Of a stretch of DNA of 64,000 nt, positions 51,950-60,150 are shown piece after piece. The notes under the pieces are model-generated. The model was not told the origin of the DNA. It worked only from the letters and a program-made list of their open reading frames with translations, and did no database searches. Origin of the DNA: an uncultured Eubacterium sp. (GTDB lineage Bacteria; Bacillota; Clostridia; Lachnospirales; Lachnospiraceae). The stretch spans positions 62,001-126,000 of the forward strand of contig CAJTRZ010000002.1 in NCBI GenBank assembly GCA_910578975.1. The letters run 5' to 3'. Position numbers and translations under genes: made by a program. The first letter of the stretch is position 1, and every line of letters starts with the position of its first letter.

Positions 51950-52963
51950 ATGGAAACAAAGGAACGGATAGAAAAATGGGATTATTTAAAATTTGTATTA
52001 ATATTCCTTGTCGTGTTAGGGCATATTGCAAACTTTTATGTGGATAAATCATCTATGATGCGTATGGTATTTATTTTTATTTATACATTTCATATGCCGT
52101 TATTTGTTTTTTTATCAGGAATGTTTGCAAAAAGAAATATAAATGAAAAAAAGTATAGCAAAATTTTCTCGTTTCTTATTTTGTATTTTGTTATTAAAAT
52201 AATTATGTGCATAGGTAATATGTTAATATTAGATACATTTGCATTTTCTGTATTCTATGAAAGTGAAGCACCATGGTACGCTATGGCAATTTTTTTGCAA
52301 TGTCTTATAACAATAGCTCTCAGCAGATTTTCTAAAAGATATGTATTGATTGCCTCTATTGTGTTTGGATGTATTATTGGGTTGGATTCATCTTTTACAG
52401 ATTTTATGGCGTTATCAAGGACAGTCGTTTATTATCCTTTCTTTTTTATGGGATATTGTATAGAACCGGAAAAAATCTCTAAAATTCTGAATAAAAAAAT
52501 AATGAAAATCAGTGCTGTAATAACGTTAATTCTTTTAGCAGTCTTGTTGATTTTAAAAATTGATGAAATTTACTGGATAAGATCCATACTTACAGGACGA
52601 AATCCATACAGTGTACTAGGAGACCGAATAAAGTATGGTGTCATCATAAGATTTATATATTATATGATTGTGACATTTATTGGAGCGGGGATTATATCTT
52701 TGATACCTGATAAAATAAATCATAAAATTGGTCAGTGGATGGCAGGAATGGGACAAAGAACATTACAAATATATGCTTTACACTTTGTTATTATTAAGAT
52801 TTTTGTGTATATCATTCCAATATATGATTGGATGAAGAAGATACTTCCGGGATATACGATGCTATATGTATTTCCATTAGCATTGATTATCACGGCATTT
52901 TGTGGATTAAAGTGTTTTACGAGGGCATTTCATACGCTTGTTTTTCCAAAAATAAAAGTGTAA
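51950..52963 (+). CDS. Acyltransferase family 3 membrane protein
   Basis: A 337-residue integral membrane protein with about ten transmembrane helices. The N-terminal WDYLKFVLIFLVVLGHI contains the conserved His of Acyltransferase_3 (OatA/WecH-type) proteins, and FHMPLFVFLSGMFAKR is the second family motif. Such proteins acetylate or otherwise acylate cell-surface sugars; there is no extracytoplasmic SGNH domain here, so it resembles the WecH-like group. The substrate is unknown. It is probably in the ilvA transcript (32-base gap) and ends at a terminator. Confidence 0.88.
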   Translation: METKERIEKWDYLKFVLIFLVVLGHIANFYVDKSSMMRMVFIFIYTFHMPLFVFLSGMFAKRNINEKKYSKIFSFLILYFVIKIIMCIGNMLILDTFAFSVFYESEAPWYAMAIFLQCLITIALSRFSKRYVLIASIVFGCIIGLDSSFTDFMALSRTVVYYPFFFMGYCIEPEKISKILNKKIMKISAVITLILLAVLLILKIDEIYWIRSILTGRNPYSVLGDRIKYGVIIRFIYYMIVTFIGAGIISLIPDKINHKIGQWMAGMGQRTLQIYALHFVIIKIFVYIIPIYDWMKKILPGYTMLYVFPLALIITAFCGLKCFTRAFHTLVFPKIKV

Positions 52964-53006
52964 TAATAAAGAAATAGAATATTGCTAGCCGGTTTTTTGC
53001 TATAAG

Positions 53007-53046
53007 AAACAGTGTCAAGAAAAAATGCTTGACACTTGTTTTTTTA
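53007..53046 (+). terminator. Terminator after the acyltransferase gene
   Basis: An 8-bp core stem (53012-53019 with 53028-53035) extended by a bulged AAACA/TGTTT pairing, then a T-run. Confidence 0.8.
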
Positions 53047-53057
53047 TGTTGTAAGAT
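53029..53057 (+). promoter_or_regulatory. Candidate promoter for ylxM-ffh
   Basis: TTGACA at 53029-53034 and TAAGAT at 53052-53057, spacing 17. The -35 box is inside the right arm of the preceding terminator. Confidence 0.5.
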
Positions 53058-53082
53058 ACTCTTTGGAAAAAGGTGAAGTTTT

Positions 53083-53418
53083 ATGAAAGATATTTACAAG
53101 AGTTCGCTGCTATATGACTTTTATGGCGAGTTGTTAACAGAACATCAAAAAGAGGTTTATGAAGACTTTATGTTGAATGATTTAAGTTTAGGTGAGATAG
53201 CTCAGGAAAGGGGGATATCAAGGCAGGGAGTTCATGATTTAATTAAGCGATGTGACAAGATTTTAAATACCTATGAAGATAAACTTCACTTGATAGAGAA
53301 ATTTATGAGAACAAAAGATGACATTGCAAAAATATGTAAATTAGCAGATGGAGAAATTAACAAAAAAAATATTTCTGAAATCAAGAGCATTGCACAAGAA
53401 ATTTTAGACAATTATTAG
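53083..53418 (+). CDS. ylxM: YlxM/p13 family DNA-binding protein (UPF0122)
   Basis: A 111-residue helix-turn-helix protein. The sigma-70 region 4-like helix pair is seen in LSLGEIAQERGISRQGVHDLIKRCDKIL (about 45-72). The family is nearly always encoded beside ffh and affects the signal recognition particle in Streptococcus and Bacillus. Its stop codon is 11 bases before ffh. Confidence 0.93.
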   Translation: MKDIYKSSLLYDFYGELLTEHQKEVYEDFMLNDLSLGEIAQERGISRQGVHDLIKRCDKILNTYEDKLHLIEKFMRTKDDIAKICKLADGEINKKNISEIKSIAQEILDNY

Positions 53419-53429
53419 GAGGTAGGGCT

Positions 53430-54779
53430 TTGGCATTTGAAAGCTTATCCGATAAATTACAAAATATATTTAAAAATCTCAAAAGTAAGGGCAGACTTAC
53501 AGAGGAAGATGTAAAGTTAGCACTTAAAGAAGTGAAAATTGCTTTGTTGGAGGCAGATGTAAACTTTAAGGTAGTGAAGAACTTTATTAAAAAAGTCAAT
53601 GAGAGAGCTGTCGGACAGGATGTTATGACCAGTCTCACACCGGGACAGATGGTTATTAAGATTGTAAATGAGGAATTGACAGCGTTAATGGGTTCTGAAA
53701 CTACAGAGTTAAAACTCTTACCTGATAATGAAGTGACTGTTATTATGATGATGGGTCTTCAGGGTGCCGGTAAAACGACAACGACTGCAAAGATTGCAGG
53801 CAAATTAAAAGCAAAAGGTAAGAAACCTTTGCTTGTTGCATGTGATGTGTACAGACCGGCAGCCATTGAACAGTTGAAAATTAATGGTGAGAAACAGCAG
53901 GTTCCTGTTTTTGCTATGGGAGATAAGCAAAAGCCTTTGAATATTGCAAAGGCAGCTATTGAACATGCAAAGAAAAATGGAAATAATGTTGTTATATTGG
54001 ATACAGCAGGTCGTTTACATGTAGATGAAGATATGATGAACGAACTTGTGGAAATTAGGGACAACATAGAATTAACCCAGACAGTTCTGGTAGTAGATGC
54101 TATGACTGGACAGGATGCTGTAAATGTTGCCAAAGAATTTCATGAGAAAATTGGCATAGACGGTATTATTGTCACAAAATTAGATGGTGATACAAGAGGT
54201 GGTGCTGCATTATCTATTAAGGCGGTTACAGGTAAACCGATTTTATACATTGGTATGGGAGAAAAACTTTCTGATTTAGAACAGTTTTATCCTGACAGAA
54301 TGGCTTCCCGTATTTTGGGAATGGGAGATGTATTATCATTAATTGAAAAAGCAGAGCAGGCCATTGATGAAGACAAAGCAAAGGAAATGGAACAGAGGCT
54401 TAGAAAAGCTCAGTTTACATTTGATGACTATCTCGAATATATGGGGCAGATTAAGAACATGGGAGGTTTATCTTCACTTCTCAACATGATTCCGGGAGTC
54501 GGAGGTCAAATTAAAGAGGAGATGCTTCCAGATGAAAAGCAGTTAGGAAAGATTGAAGCTATTATTTATTCTATGACAAGAGCTGAGAGAGGAAATCCGG
54601 ATTTGATGAATCCTTCCAGAAAACAGCGTATTGCAAAGGGTGCAGGTGTGGATATCAGTGAGGTAAATAAACTGGTAAAACAGTTTGAACAGGCAAGAAA
54701 AATGATGAAAAACATGCCTGGAATGATGGGTGGAAAAGGAAAACGCAGAGGTGGATTTAAAATGCCTTTTGGCTTTTAA
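53430..54779 (+). CDS. ffh: Signal recognition particle protein Ffh
   Basis: SRP54 homologue that binds signal sequences and 4.5S/6S RNA. The N domain is followed by the G domain with GLQGAGKTTTTAKIAGKL (near residue 107), DVYRPAAIEQL, DTAGRLHVDE and TKLDGDTRGGA, then the methionine-rich M domain (about 295-449) with QIKNMGGLSSLLNMIPGVG and the final MPGMMGGKGKRRGGFKMPFGF. The start is TTG (53430), with AGGAGG 7 bases upstream; ATG alternatives in frame would truncate the N domain. Length 449 is normal. Confidence 0.96.
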   Translation: MAFESLSDKLQNIFKNLKSKGRLTEEDVKLALKEVKIALLEADVNFKVVKNFIKKVNERAVGQDVMTSLTPGQMVIKIVNEELTALMGSETTELKLLPDNEVTVIMMMGLQGAGKTTTTAKIAGKLKAKGKKPLLVACDVYRPAAIEQLKINGEKQQVPVFAMGDKQKPLNIAKAAIEHAKKNGNNVVILDTAGRLHVDEDMMNELVEIRDNIELTQTVLVVDAMTGQDAVNVAKEFHEKIGIDGIIVTKLDGDTRGGAALSIKAVTGKPILYIGMGEKLSDLEQFYPDRMASRILGMGDVLSLIEKAEQAIDEDKAKEMEQRLRKAQFTFDDYLEYMGQIKNMGGLSSLLNMIPGVGGQIKEEMLPDEKQLGKIEAIIYSMTRAERGNPDLMNPSRKQRIAKGAGVDISEVNKLVKQFEQARKMMKNMPGMMGGKGKRRGGFKMPFGF

Positions 54780-54820
54780 ACATATATATTTAGAATTTAT
54801 TTTACGGAGGTAAAGAAAAA

Positions 54821-55066
54821 ATGGCAGTAAAGATGAGATTAAAGAGAATGGGTAAGAAGAGACATCCTATCTACAGAATAGTAGTTGCAGACTCAAGATC
54901 ACCTAGAGATGGTAGATTCATTGAAGAGATTGGAACATATGATCCAAATCAGGAGCCAAGCGTATTTGATGTAAATGAAGAAGCTGCAAAGAAATGGTTA
55001 GCAAACGGAGCACAGCCAACAGAGACAGTTGGAAAGCTTTTAAAGATTGCCGGAATTGAAAAATAA
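54821..55066 (+). CDS. rpsP: 30S ribosomal protein S16
   Basis: An 81-residue basic protein with the S16 signature MAVKMRLKRMGKKRHPIYRI and the conserved DSRSPRDGRFIEEIGTYDP. An ACGGAGGT site precedes the ATG. First of the rpsP-khpA-rimM-trmD-rplS cluster. Confidence 0.97.
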   Translation: MAVKMRLKRMGKKRHPIYRIVVADSRSPRDGRFIEEIGTYDPNQEPSVFDVNEEAAKKWLANGAQPTETVGKLLKIAGIEK

Positions 55067-55083
55067 TATCGGAGGGTAAATTC

Positions 55084-55311
55084 ATGAAAGAATTGGTAGA
55101 AACAATTGCAAAAGCACTTGTTGACTCTCCTGATGAAGTTGTAGTTACAGAAACAGAAAATGACAGAGAGATTCTTGTTACATTACATGTTGCTCAGGAT
55201 GACATGGGCAAGGTGATTGGAAAGCAGGGAAGAATTGCAAAAGCGATTCGTTCTGTTGTAAAAGCTGCATCTTCAAAATGCGATAAAAAAGTTAAAGTGG
55301 AAATTCAATAG
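55084..55311 (+). CDS. khpA: KH-domain RNA-binding protein KhpA
   Basis: A 75-residue KH protein (UPF0109) with the GKVIGKQGRIAKAIRSVVKAA loop near residues 43-63. It partners with KhpB/Jag to bind mRNA in several Firmicutes and influences cell elongation and division. Always found between rpsP and rimM in this group. A GGAGGG site precedes the ATG. Confidence 0.95.
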   Translation: MKELVETIAKALVDSPDEVVVTETENDREILVTLHVAQDDMGKVIGKQGRIAKAIRSVVKAASSKCDKKVKVEIQ

Positions 55312-55331
55312 ATTTACTTTAATACAAGTGC

Positions 55332-55359
55332 AACAAGGCTGGAATTATCCAGCCTTGTT
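55332..55359 (+). terminator. Hairpin between khpA and rimM
   Basis: A perfect 12-bp stem (55332-55343 with 55348-55359) and a four-base loop, with no T-run after it. It may reduce rather than stop read-through into rimM, or mark a processing site. Confidence 0.55.
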
Positions 55360-55380
55360 ATGTATATAGAAAAGGTGTAT

Positions 55381-55890
55381 ATGGAAAAGTATTTAAGAGT
55401 TGGTGTTATCAGTAATACACATGGAGTGCGTGGAGAGGTAAAAGTTTATCCTACGACTGATGATATAAGAAGATTTGATTATTTAAAGGAAGCTGTAATA
55501 GATACAGGAAAAGAATATATAGATGTTAATGTGACCGGCGTAAAATACTTTAAAAACATGGTAATTTTAAAGTTTGAGCAGTTTCATAATATGGATATGG
55601 TAATTCCATATAAGGGAATGGATTTGCTTGTTACAAGAGAGAATGCTATTCCTTTAGGAGAAGGTGAACACTTTATTGTGGATCTTGTAGGCTGCAAAGT
55701 GATTACAGATATGGGGGAAGATTTTGGAGAATTGGTAGATGTACTTCAAACTGGTGCCAATGGAGTTTACGTTGTAAAAACAAAGAACGGAAAAGAAGTA
55801 TTATTGCCAGTGATAGATGAATGTGTACTCGAAAAAGATATTGAAAACAAAGTGATTAAGGTACATATTATGAAAGGATTATTAGATTAA
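55381..55890 (+). CDS. rimM: Ribosome maturation factor RimM
   Basis: Binds S19 and helps 16S rRNA folding. The N-terminal domain opens with VGVISNTHGVRGEVKVYP; the C-terminal PRC barrel has LGEGEHFIVDLVGCKVI and ANGVYVVKT. The ATG at 55381 has AAAGGTG close before it and gives 169 residues; the in-frame ATG at 55360 lies at the foot of the hairpin and has no ribosome binding site. The last base of its stop is the first base of the trmD start. Confidence 0.92.
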   Translation: MEKYLRVGVISNTHGVRGEVKVYPTTDDIRRFDYLKEAVIDTGKEYIDVNVTGVKYFKNMVILKFEQFHNMDMVIPYKGMDLLVTRENAIPLGEGEHFIVDLVGCKVITDMGEDFGELVDVLQTGANGVYVVKTKNGKEVLLPVIDECVLEKDIENKVIKVHIMKGLLD

Positions 55891-56618
55891 TGAATTTTCA
55901 TGTGTTGACATTGTTTCCGGATATGATTCAGGATGGTGTAAATACCAGTATAACCGGTCGTGCTGTGGGTAAGGGATTGATAAGTCTGAATACTGTAAAT
56001 ATCAGAGATTATGCTGGAAATAAATATGGACAGGTGGATGACTATCCATACGGCGGTGGTGCCGGAATGGTAATGCAGCCGGGACCAGTATATCGAAGTT
56101 ATGAATCTATAGTTGAAAAAATAGGATATAAACCAAGAGTAATATATTTAACGCCACAGGGAAAAGTTTTTAACCAGTCAATGGCGGAGGAATTTGCAAA
56201 AGAAGAAGACATTGTATTTTTGTGTGGGCATTATGAAGGGATTGACGAAAGAGTTCTAAATATGATAGTGACAGATCATGTTTCTATCGGAGATTATGTC
56301 CTGACTGGCGGAGAATTACCTTCGATGGTAATGATTGATGCAATATCACGTCTTGTACCCGGAGTACTCAATAATAATGTTTCTGCGGAGTTTGAGACTT
56401 TCAATGATAATTTATTAGAATATCCACAATACACGCGTCCTGAAGAGTTTATGGGAGAGAAAGTACCATCAATACTTTTATCAGGTAATCATCCAAAAGT
56501 GGACCAGTGGAGAAGAGAACAATCAATTTTGAGAACAATGGAAAGAAGACCAGACTTAATGGAAGAGGCAGTTTTGACAAAAGAAGATATGAAATTTATA
56601 AAAACACTTGATAAATAG
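55890..56618 (+). CDS. trmD: tRNA (guanine37-N1)-methyltransferase
   Basis: SPOUT-family methyltransferase that prevents frameshifting. MNFHVLTLFPDMIQ opens the protein; the trefoil-knot AdoMet site is seen in LCGHYEGIDERV and SIGDYVLTGGELP (about 108-140). Length 242 is normal. Translationally coupled to rimM by a one-base stop-start overlap. Confidence 0.96.
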   Translation: MNFHVLTLFPDMIQDGVNTSITGRAVGKGLISLNTVNIRDYAGNKYGQVDDYPYGGGAGMVMQPGPVYRSYESIVEKIGYKPRVIYLTPQGKVFNQSMAEEFAKEEDIVFLCGHYEGIDERVLNMIVTDHVSIGDYVLTGGELPSMVMIDAISRLVPGVLNNNVSAEFETFNDNLLEYPQYTRPEEFMGEKVPSILLSGNHPKVDQWRREQSILRTMERRPDLMEEAVLTKEDMKFIKTLDK

Positions 56619-56747
56619 GGAAAGTTATGTTAATATAGCAAATGCTGTATGTCAGGGAAATTGCCCTTAGACATATCACTCGCATAAAAATGATGGTCCT
56701 CTGTTGTAATATACATTAAGAACATCGAAATAAATAAGGAGGATATT
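56619..56747 (+). ncRNA. Leader before rplS, possible L19 leader RNA
   Basis: This 129-base gap holds a stem at 56652-56680 (TATGTC with GACATA, inner AGGG with CCCT). Firmicutes often carry a structured autoregulatory leader (L19_leader) at this position. The assignment rests on location and one stem; I cannot confirm the family consensus. An AGGAGG site precedes the rplS ATG. Confidence 0.4.
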
Positions 56748-57092
56748 ATGCAGGAATTAATTAAGGAAATTGAGGCAGCTCAGATTAAAGAAGTTACACC
56801 ATTTAACGTAGGTGATACAATTAAAGTTCACGCTAAAATCGTTGAAGGTAACAGAGAAAGAGTTCAGGTTTTTGAAGGACTTGTAATTAAAAAGCAGGGT
56901 GGAAGCAACAGAGCTACATTCACAGTAAGAAAGAACTCAAACGGAATCGGAGTTGAAAGAACTTGGCCGTTATATTCACCAACAATCGCAAAGATTGAAG
57001 TAGTTAGACAGGGTAAAGTAAGACGTGCAAAACTGAACTACATCAGAAGCAGAGTTGGTAAGGCTGCAAAGGTAAAAGAATTAGTTAAATAA
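56748..57092 (+). CDS. rplS: 50S ribosomal protein L19
   Basis: A 114-residue protein with the L19 signatures FNVGDTIKVHAKIVEGNRERVQVFEG and NSNGIGVERTWPLYSPTIAKIEV, then the basic GKVRRAKLNYIRSRVGKAAK end. It lies at the bridge between subunits. A short stem-loop follows. Confidence 0.97.
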   Translation: MQELIKEIEAAQIKEVTPFNVGDTIKVHAKIVEGNRERVQVFEGLVIKKQGGSNRATFTVRKNSNGIGVERTWPLYSPTIAKIEVVRQGKVRRAKLNYIRSRVGKAAKVKELVK

Positions 57093-57107
57093 TTATGATT
57101 ACTTTCA

Positions 57108-57139
57108 AAAAGGAACGGGTTGATTCTCGTTCCTTTTCA
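57108..57139 (+). terminator. Terminator after rplS
   Basis: A perfect 10-bp stem (57108-57117 with 57128-57137) ending in a short T-run. Confidence 0.7.
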
Positions 57140-57158
57140 ATATATTAAGGAGTAAAAG

Positions 57159-57995
57159 ATGGATTATCAGTGGTTTCCGGGGCATATGACAAAAGCGATG
57201 CGCCAGATGAAAGAAGATATTAAATTAATTGACTTAGTAATTGAACTATTAGATGCAAGAATTCCATTAAGTAGTAGAAATCCGGAAATAGACAATTTGA
57301 GACAGAATAAAGCCAGATTGGTTTTATTAAATAAAGCAGACTTAGCGGATGAAAGCCAGAATAATAAATGGATAGAATATTTCAAGCAAAAAGGAATTAT
57401 TGCATTAAAAATCAATTCAAAAAACAAACAGGGAATAAAAGAGATTAATAATGCCGTAAATATTGCGTGTAAAGAAAAAATTGAGAGAAATAAAAAAAGA
57501 GGAATTATAAACAGACCAATCAGGGCGATGGTAGTTGGTATTCCTAATGTAGGAAAATCTACATTTATCAATGCTTATGCCGGAAAAAGCTGTGCAAAAA
57601 CAGGGAACAAACCAGGTGTCACAAAGGGAAAACAATGGATACGTCTCAATAAGAATCTAGAACTATTGGATACTCCCGGTGTTCTCTGGCCAAAATTTGA
57701 TGATCAGACCATTGGTATGCATTTAGCATTTATCGGTTCAATGAATGACAATATTTTGGATATATCGGAATTGGCATACCAGTTAATAAAATTGTTAAAT
57801 AATCTTTATCCGGATGTAATAAAAAGCAGATACAATATTGAAGGTCATGAAGATCCAGTGCAGGTTATGTATCAGGTTGCAGAGGTCAGAGGTTGCAAAT
57901 TAAAAGGAAATCAGCCGGATTTAGAGAAAACAAGTGGAATTATTTTAGATGATTTCAGAAGTGGGAAATTAGGTCGCATTACATTGGACAGATAA
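57159..57995 (+). CDS. rbgA: Ribosome biogenesis GTPase RbgA (YlqF)
   Basis: Circularly permuted GTPase for a late step of 50S assembly. The permuted motif order is visible: G4 LNKADL near residue 65, then G1 GIPNVGKSTFINAYAGK near 125, and G3 DTPGVLWP near 177. The N-terminal WFPGHMTKAMRQM is diagnostic, and the C-terminal RNA-binding helix bundle follows. Length 278 is normal. Located next to rplS and rnhB as in Bacillus. Confidence 0.96.
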   Translation: MDYQWFPGHMTKAMRQMKEDIKLIDLVIELLDARIPLSSRNPEIDNLRQNKARLVLLNKADLADESQNNKWIEYFKQKGIIALKINSKNKQGIKEINNAVNIACKEKIERNKKRGIINRPIRAMVVGIPNVGKSTFINAYAGKSCAKTGNKPGVTKGKQWIRLNKNLELLDTPGVLWPKFDDQTIGMHLAFIGSMNDNILDISELAYQLIKLLNNLYPDVIKSRYNIEGHEDPVQVMYQVAEVRGCKLKGNQPDLEKTSGIILDDFRSGKLGRITLDR

Positions 57996-58073
57996 GTGTA
58001 AAAGGCATATAACCTTTGGCAAAAAAGAAAAAACAGTGTAATTTATCAATAAACTTCAGAGAATGGAAATAAT

Positions 58074-58832
58074 ATGAGTAAAAGTATTAAAGAGATAAAA
58101 AATGAGTTGAATAATATTCGGATAGATGAGATGAATAATTTTATTACAGAGTATTCGTCTGATGAACGCAGCGGAGTGACAGCCTTAGTTAAAAAAGCAC
58201 AGAAAACATATGACAACTATCAGTTGGAATTGAAAAGAACATATGAATTGCAGTATTTCGAGAGAAAGTACAGTGATTATCAGTTTATCTGTGGTGTCGA
58301 TGAAGTGGGCAGAGGACCTCTTGCAGGTCCGGTTGTGGCAGGGGCAGTTATCCTGCCAAAAGATTGTGATATTTTGTATATTAACGATTCGAAAAAACTT
58401 TCTTCCGCAAAAAGAGAAGAACTATATGAGATTATAATGGAAAAGGCGGTTTGTGCGAAAACTGCTTTGGCGACACCGGAGACTATTGATGAAATAAATA
58501 TTTTACAGGCTACTTATCAGGCAATGAGAGCGGCAATCAGTAGTTTAGAGCCTGCACCTGATATTCTGCTGAATGATGCTGTGAACGTTCCAGGGCTGAA
58601 TATGAAACAGGTTCCGATTATTAAGGGAGATGCAAAGAGCATTTCTATCGGGGCTGCAAGCATTATCGCTAAGGTTACTAGAGATGCCATGATGGTGGAG
58701 TATGATAAAATCTATCCGGAATATGATTTTGCATCAAATAAAGGATATGGCTCAGCAAAACATATCGTGGCGTTAAAGGAGCATGGACCATGTCCGATAC
58801 ACAGAAAAACATTTATTAGAAGTTTCGTATAA
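58074..58832 (+). CDS. rnhB: Ribonuclease HII
   Basis: Cleaves RNA in RNA-DNA hybrids and single ribonucleotides. The catalytic core begins CGVDEVGRGPLAGPVVAGAVIL (near residue 73) with its Asp and Glu, and NDSKKLS and the later GDAKSISIGAASIIAKVTRD contain the remaining acidic residues. An N-terminal extension of about 70 residues before the core is typical of the Bacillus-type enzyme. Length 252. The gene ends 46 bases before the preferred yraN start. Confidence 0.95.
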   Translation: MSKSIKEIKNELNNIRIDEMNNFITEYSSDERSGVTALVKKAQKTYDNYQLELKRTYELQYFERKYSDYQFICGVDEVGRGPLAGPVVAGAVILPKDCDILYINDSKKLSSAKREELYEIIMEKAVCAKTALATPETIDEINILQATYQAMRAAISSLEPAPDILLNDAVNVPGLNMKQVPIIKGDAKSISIGAASIIAKVTRDAMMVEYDKIYPEYDFASNKGYGSAKHIVALKEHGPCPIHRKTFIRSFV

Positions 58833-58878
58833 AAGAGGTATATTACATAATAATACACAGATATTATCAGGGGGAATT

Positions 58879-59229
58879 TTGAATACACGAGTTGTTGGGG
58901 GAATCTATGAAGAGCAGAGTGTTAATTATTTGAAAAAACATGATTTTCAGATTGTGGCACAAAATTATAGATGTAAAATTGGAGAGATTGATATTATTGC
59001 AGTGAAAAATAATATTCTTAGGTTCATTGAGGTAAAATATAGAAAGAATGAATCTTTTGGATTTCCAATAGAGGCTGTTAATAAAAGAAAACAGAATAAA
59101 ATTATGAAAGCTGCATCATGGTTTCTTGGTGAAAATAAACAGTATGAAAATATGCAATGCAGTTTTGATATTATATCTATATCAGAGCACGATATAGAAT
59201 ATGTATTTAATTGTTTTGGAGCAATGTAA
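58879..59229 (+). CDS. YraN family protein (UPF0102)
   Basis: A 116-residue predicted nuclease-fold protein. The PD-(D/E)XK-like core is visible in RCKIGEIDIIAVKNNILRFIEVKYR (GEID, then ExK). I set the start at TTG 58879: AGGGGGA lies 3-9 bases before it and the resulting MNTRVVGGIYEEQ matches the usual N-terminus (NTRxxGxxxEE). The frame extends upstream into rnhB, but those extra 32 residues have no family counterpart. The stop overlaps the next start codon. Confidence 0.88.
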   Translation: MNTRVVGGIYEEQSVNYLKKHDFQIVAQNYRCKIGEIDIIAVKNNILRFIEVKYRKNESFGFPIEAVNKRKQNKIMKAASWFLGENKQYENMQCSFDIISISEHDIEYVFNCFGAM

Positions 59230-60077
59230 TGAATGATATTAAATTAAATAAACAGGATAATAGTACTACAAAAATAAAAGTTCATCATGGTGTACCTTAT
59301 ATTTCTTATTTGGCATTGGAGAAAATTCCATGGGTGTGTCATGGTTTTTCTACAAGAATAGGTGGTGTGAGTACGGGATATCTTGGGAGTATGAATCTGG
59401 GGCATGGCAGAGGAGATACAGAACAAAATATTATTAAAAATCATGAAATCATGGCGGATACGATAGGTTTTGATGCGAAAAATATTGTGGCAAGCAGACA
59501 GACACATACGACAAATATTAAGCTTGTTTCTAAGGAAGATATTGGAAAAGGAATATATAAAGACAGAGATTATGATAATGTTGACGGGATGATTACGAAT
59601 GAAAAGGAAATTGTTCTTACTACATACTACGCAGACTGTGTTCCATTATATATAGTTGATGTAAAGAATAAAGCGATTGGGCTGTCTCATTCAGGGTGGA
59701 GAGGAACTGTAGGAAGAATTGGAAAAGTTACATTAGAGCGAATGGCAAAAGAATACGGAACGAATCCGAAAGATGTCATTGTGTGTATCGGACCTTCTAT
59801 CTGCCAAGAATGTTATGAAATCAGTGAAGATGTTGCTGTGGAATTTATAAAAGAATTCCCAGAGCATATCGATGATATATTACAAAATAAAGGAAACGGA
59901 AAATATATGTTAGATTTATGGTCCTGTAATAAAATCATCTTTGAAGAATGTGGTGTTTTAGAGGAAAATATTCATCTTCCGGATGTATGTACCTGCTGTA
60001 ATTATCAGGTTATGTTTTCTCACCGGGCAACCAATGGACAAAGAGGAAATCTAGCAGCATTTTTAGAGATAAAATAA
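59229..60077 (+). CDS. pgeF: PgeF/YfiH (LACC1-type) purine nucleoside phosphorylase family protein
   Basis: A 282-residue multicopper-oxidase-like enzyme family, some members of which phosphorylise adenosine and inosine or editing-type peptidoglycan precursors. Metal-binding motifs are ASRQTHTTN, YYADCVPLY and HSGWRGTVGRIG, with the C-terminal DVCTCCN and FSHRATNGQRGN. The ATG at 59229 overlaps the yraN stop (ATGTAATG) and has GGAG 8 bases before it. The exact activity is inferred from family only. Confidence 0.9.
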   Translation: MNDIKLNKQDNSTTKIKVHHGVPYISYLALEKIPWVCHGFSTRIGGVSTGYLGSMNLGHGRGDTEQNIIKNHEIMADTIGFDAKNIVASRQTHTTNIKLVSKEDIGKGIYKDRDYDNVDGMITNEKEIVLTTYYADCVPLYIVDVKNKAIGLSHSGWRGTVGRIGKVTLERMAKEYGTNPKDVIVCIGPSICQECYEISEDVAVEFIKEFPEHIDDILQNKGNGKYMLDLWSCNKIIFEECGVLEENIHLPDVCTCCNYQVMFSHRATNGQRGNLAAFLEIK

Positions 60078-60150
60078 TATAACAGTTCAGCGAAATAAGA
60101 ATTTACAAATAATGGCTGTTATTGTAAAATTTAATGGTGAGGTAAAAGAT

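Noticed and set aside
58783..58878. N-terminal extension of the YraN gene into rnhB
   Set aside because: The extra 32 residues have no family counterpart, while TTG 58879 has a good ribosome binding site and gives the normal N-terminus.
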